Notes under the pieces: model-generated
The model's database searches: none
What the model was told of the DNA's origin: nothing
What the model saw: the letters and a program-made list of their open reading frames with translations, nothing else
In this document: positions 5,877 through 7,283 of the stretch, piece by piece
Layout of the letters: every line of letters starts with the position of its first letter
How positions within the stretch are numbered: the first letter of the stretch is position 1
NCBI GenBank assembly: GCA_011620045.1
Contig: WOZY01000294.1
Location: forward strand, 1-7,283
DNA length: 7,283 nt
Direction: 5' to 3'
From: Mesotoga sp.
GTDB lineage: Bacteria > Thermotogota > Thermotogae > Petrotogales > Kosmotogaceae
Translations under genes and position numbers: made by a program

Positions 5877-7099
5877 AAGAACCACCTCTCTGCCTTAGTA
5901 ATCCCTTCTATAAGTCTTTTCACATCTTCAACCGTATTGTACAAGTAGAATGACGCTCGACAAGCCGAAGTAATGCCAAGTGCCTTCATCTGAAGTTGGG
6001 CACAATGATGACCGCTCCTGATCGCAACTTCCTGAGTTCTTCCAAGGAATTCGGCCAGATCGTGAGAGTGTATTCTCTTATGAGAAAAGAGCAAGATCGC
6101 ATGACTATCTGGCGGACTGTAAACAGTAACATCGGCGATCTCTTTTAGCATCTCTCTAGCGGTTTCTGTAAGATTTGAAACGTGCTCATGTATCGCGGAT
6201 ATACCGATCTTGTTCAGGTATCTGCAGGCCGATGCAAGCGAAACGACACCGGAAATGTTCTGTGTTCCGCCTTCCAGTCTGGAAGTTCCCTCCTTTGCGT
6301 AGCTCGAAGCCTCAACACTCACCCGATCTACCATGCCTCCTCCGAATACAAATGGTGTGAGATCATCTAGGAGCTCTGCCCTACCAACAAGGCAGCCAAT
6401 TCCAGTTTCTGCAAGCATTTTGTGTCCGGAGAAGACCAGAAAGTCCGAGTTGACCTTCTTGAAATCAAAGCTCTCATGCGGAACCAGTTGAGCTCCGTCG
6501 ATTACTGTCAAACCACCGAAAGAGTGGACAAGCTCAGTTATGTCTTCAAAAGGGGTCCTGTAGCCTGTGGAGTTAATCAGTCCTCCAATAGAAAAGACAA
6601 ACGGCGCCTCCACCTCCTTTAGGCTCTCCGTAACCTCGGTCACAGTCAGCTCCGCCCCCATTATGGGTAAAGCCACGAACTTGATTCCATTTTTCAGGCT
6701 GTGATATTGCCACGGAAGAAAGTTACTGTGGTGTTCGAAAGTCGGTACTACGAAAGTTTTGTACCTACCAGAAGTAGCCAATGCATTTGCAACGATGTTG
6801 AGACTCTCTGTGGAACCCTTTGTGAATACCAATTCATTTCTTTCAGCTCCGATGAACCTGGCAACTTCGCTTCGACTTGATTCATATAGATCTGTCGACT
6901 TCTCCGCAAGTGGATAGACAGCTCTGTGCACGTTTGCATTTTCACGCTCGTAAAATCCCGAAACCGCATCAATTACACTTTGCGGCTTTTGTGAGGTCGC
7001 TGCATTATCCAAATAGACTAGTGAGGGATAGTGTCGAAAAACCGGGAAGTCATTTCTGACTTCCTTGATGCTAATAGCGGATGTCTCTTTCAAACTCAT
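5873..7099 (-). CDS. sufS: Cysteine desulfurase SufS
   Basis: PLP-dependent cytoplasmic enzyme that removes sulfur from L-cysteine, leaving alanine and a persulfide on its own cysteine for transfer to SufU. The 408 residues are full length for the family. Key sites are LDNAATSQKP (30-39), NANVHR (54-59), the PLP-stacking histidine region EHHSN (H123/H124), D201 and Q204 in DGAQ, the Schiff-base lysine K227 in FSGHK, the catalytic C366 in RSGHHCAQ, and R381 in CRASFYLYNT. The RxGHHCA loop is that of group II (SufS) enzymes. The ATG is supported by GGGGGTG (7107-7113), seven bases upstream. The gene overlaps sufD by 29 bases and sufU by four. One segment normally reading like SNVLG is INSTG (175-179), a mild divergence. 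Confidence 0.96.
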   Translation of the reverse strand: MSLKETSAISIKEVRNDFPVFRHYPSLVYLDNAATSQKPQSVIDAVSGFYERENANVHRAVYPLAEKSTDLYESSRSEVARFIGAERNELVFTKGSTESLNIVANALATSGRYKTFVVPTFEHHSNFLPWQYHSLKNGIKFVALPIMGAELTVTEVTESLKEVEAPFVFSIGGLINSTGYRTPFEDITELVHSFGGLTVIDGAQLVPHESFDFKKVNSDFLVFSGHKMLAETGIGCLVGRAELLDDLTPFVFGGGMVDRVSVEASSYAKEGTSRLEGGTQNISGVVSLASACRYLNKIGISAIHEHVSNLTETAREMLKEIADVTVYSPPDSHAILLFSHKRIHSHDLAEFLGRTQEVAIRSGHHCAQLQMKALGITSACRASFYLYNTVEDVKRLIEGITKAERWFL

Positions 7100-7283
7100 C
7101 CCTTAACACCCCCGAATGATCTGGAAAGATCTCATCGATTTCTCTTAGGGTCGGCTCAAACTTACCTTGAATGATGTGGCGCATCGACTGGTCTCTCGTA
7201 AGTCCTCGCGACATAAGGTAGAAGAGCTTTTGCTCGTCAATGGATCCCACGGTTGCTGCATGGGAAGCTTCGACTTGATTCTC
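7071..7283 (-). CDS. sufD: SufD, C-terminal fragment (cut by the window edge)
   Basis: A minus-strand frame open from the window edge to TAG at 7071-7073 encodes 70 residues of a SufB/SufD family C-terminus. The signature is VEASHAATVGSIDEQKLFYL followed by MSRGLTRDQSMRHIIQGKF. This family forms the SufBC2D scaffold with the ATPase SufC. The ASHAATVG form, the tail lacking the SufB-like LPMEYA motif, and the position directly before sufS favour SufD over SufB; the rest of the gene lies right of the window. Its last 29 bases overlap the sufS start, and the sufS ribosome site lies inside this frame. Confidence 0.88.
   Translation of the reverse strand, partial: ENQVEASHAATVGSIDEQKLFYLMSRGLTRDQSMRHIIQGKFEPTLREIDEIFPDHSGVLRDEFERDIRY

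Noticed and set aside
1..7283. Defence island, mobile element, CRISPR array or tRNA
   Set aside because: No phased repeats, transposase or recombinase motifs, or tRNA-like cloverleaf were seen; most genes are housekeeping or phylum-typical.

Overview
The window looks like chromosomal DNA of a Thermotogota bacterium, probably a mesophilic or moderately thermophilic relative of Kosmotoga/Mesotoga. The placement is an inference from three things: an Omp-alpha-like toga protein (signal peptide, one SLH domain, long coiled coil, C-terminal membrane anchor), a sufD-sufS-sufU order as I remember it from Thermotoga, and moderate GC. No rRNA, tRNA, mobile element or CRISPR array is visible. The DNA is densely coding, with no gene-free gap above about 100 bases.

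Layout. (1) Positions 81-1769 (-): the SLH/coiled-coil outer-membrane tether. It has its own promoter just past the end of tyrS. (2) Positions 1858-3316 (-): secG followed by tyrS in one transcription unit. The two genes nearly touch, and the tyrS ribosome binding site overlaps the secG stop. (3) Positions 3413-5370 (+): a divergent two-gene unit with a cytoplasmic TPR-repeat protein of unknown function and a translationally coupled 85-residue acidic protein. Its presumed promoter shares -10 DNA with the secG promoter. (4) Positions 5361-5455: a compact junction between the convergent TPR unit and suf operon. It holds a strong (+) terminator, a candidate (-) terminator, an unusual interleaved inverted repeat, and a good (+) promoter match that could drive a transcript of only about 55 nt. 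(5) Positions 5436-7283 (-): the distal end of a suf iron-sulfur cluster operon, with the 3' end of sufD cut by the window, then sufS and sufU, all overlapping.

How the genes work together. SufS takes sulfur from cysteine and passes it to SufU, and the SufBCD scaffold (only the SufD end is visible) assembles clusters. SecG supports the translocon through which the SLH protein's precursor would be exported, and TyrS charges tRNA-Tyr. The TPR and 85-residue proteins have no assignable function. The sequence-level points most worth testing are the 5361-5455 junction, the overlapping divergent promoters at 3351-3383, and three revised start codons (secG, tyrS, TPR gene).
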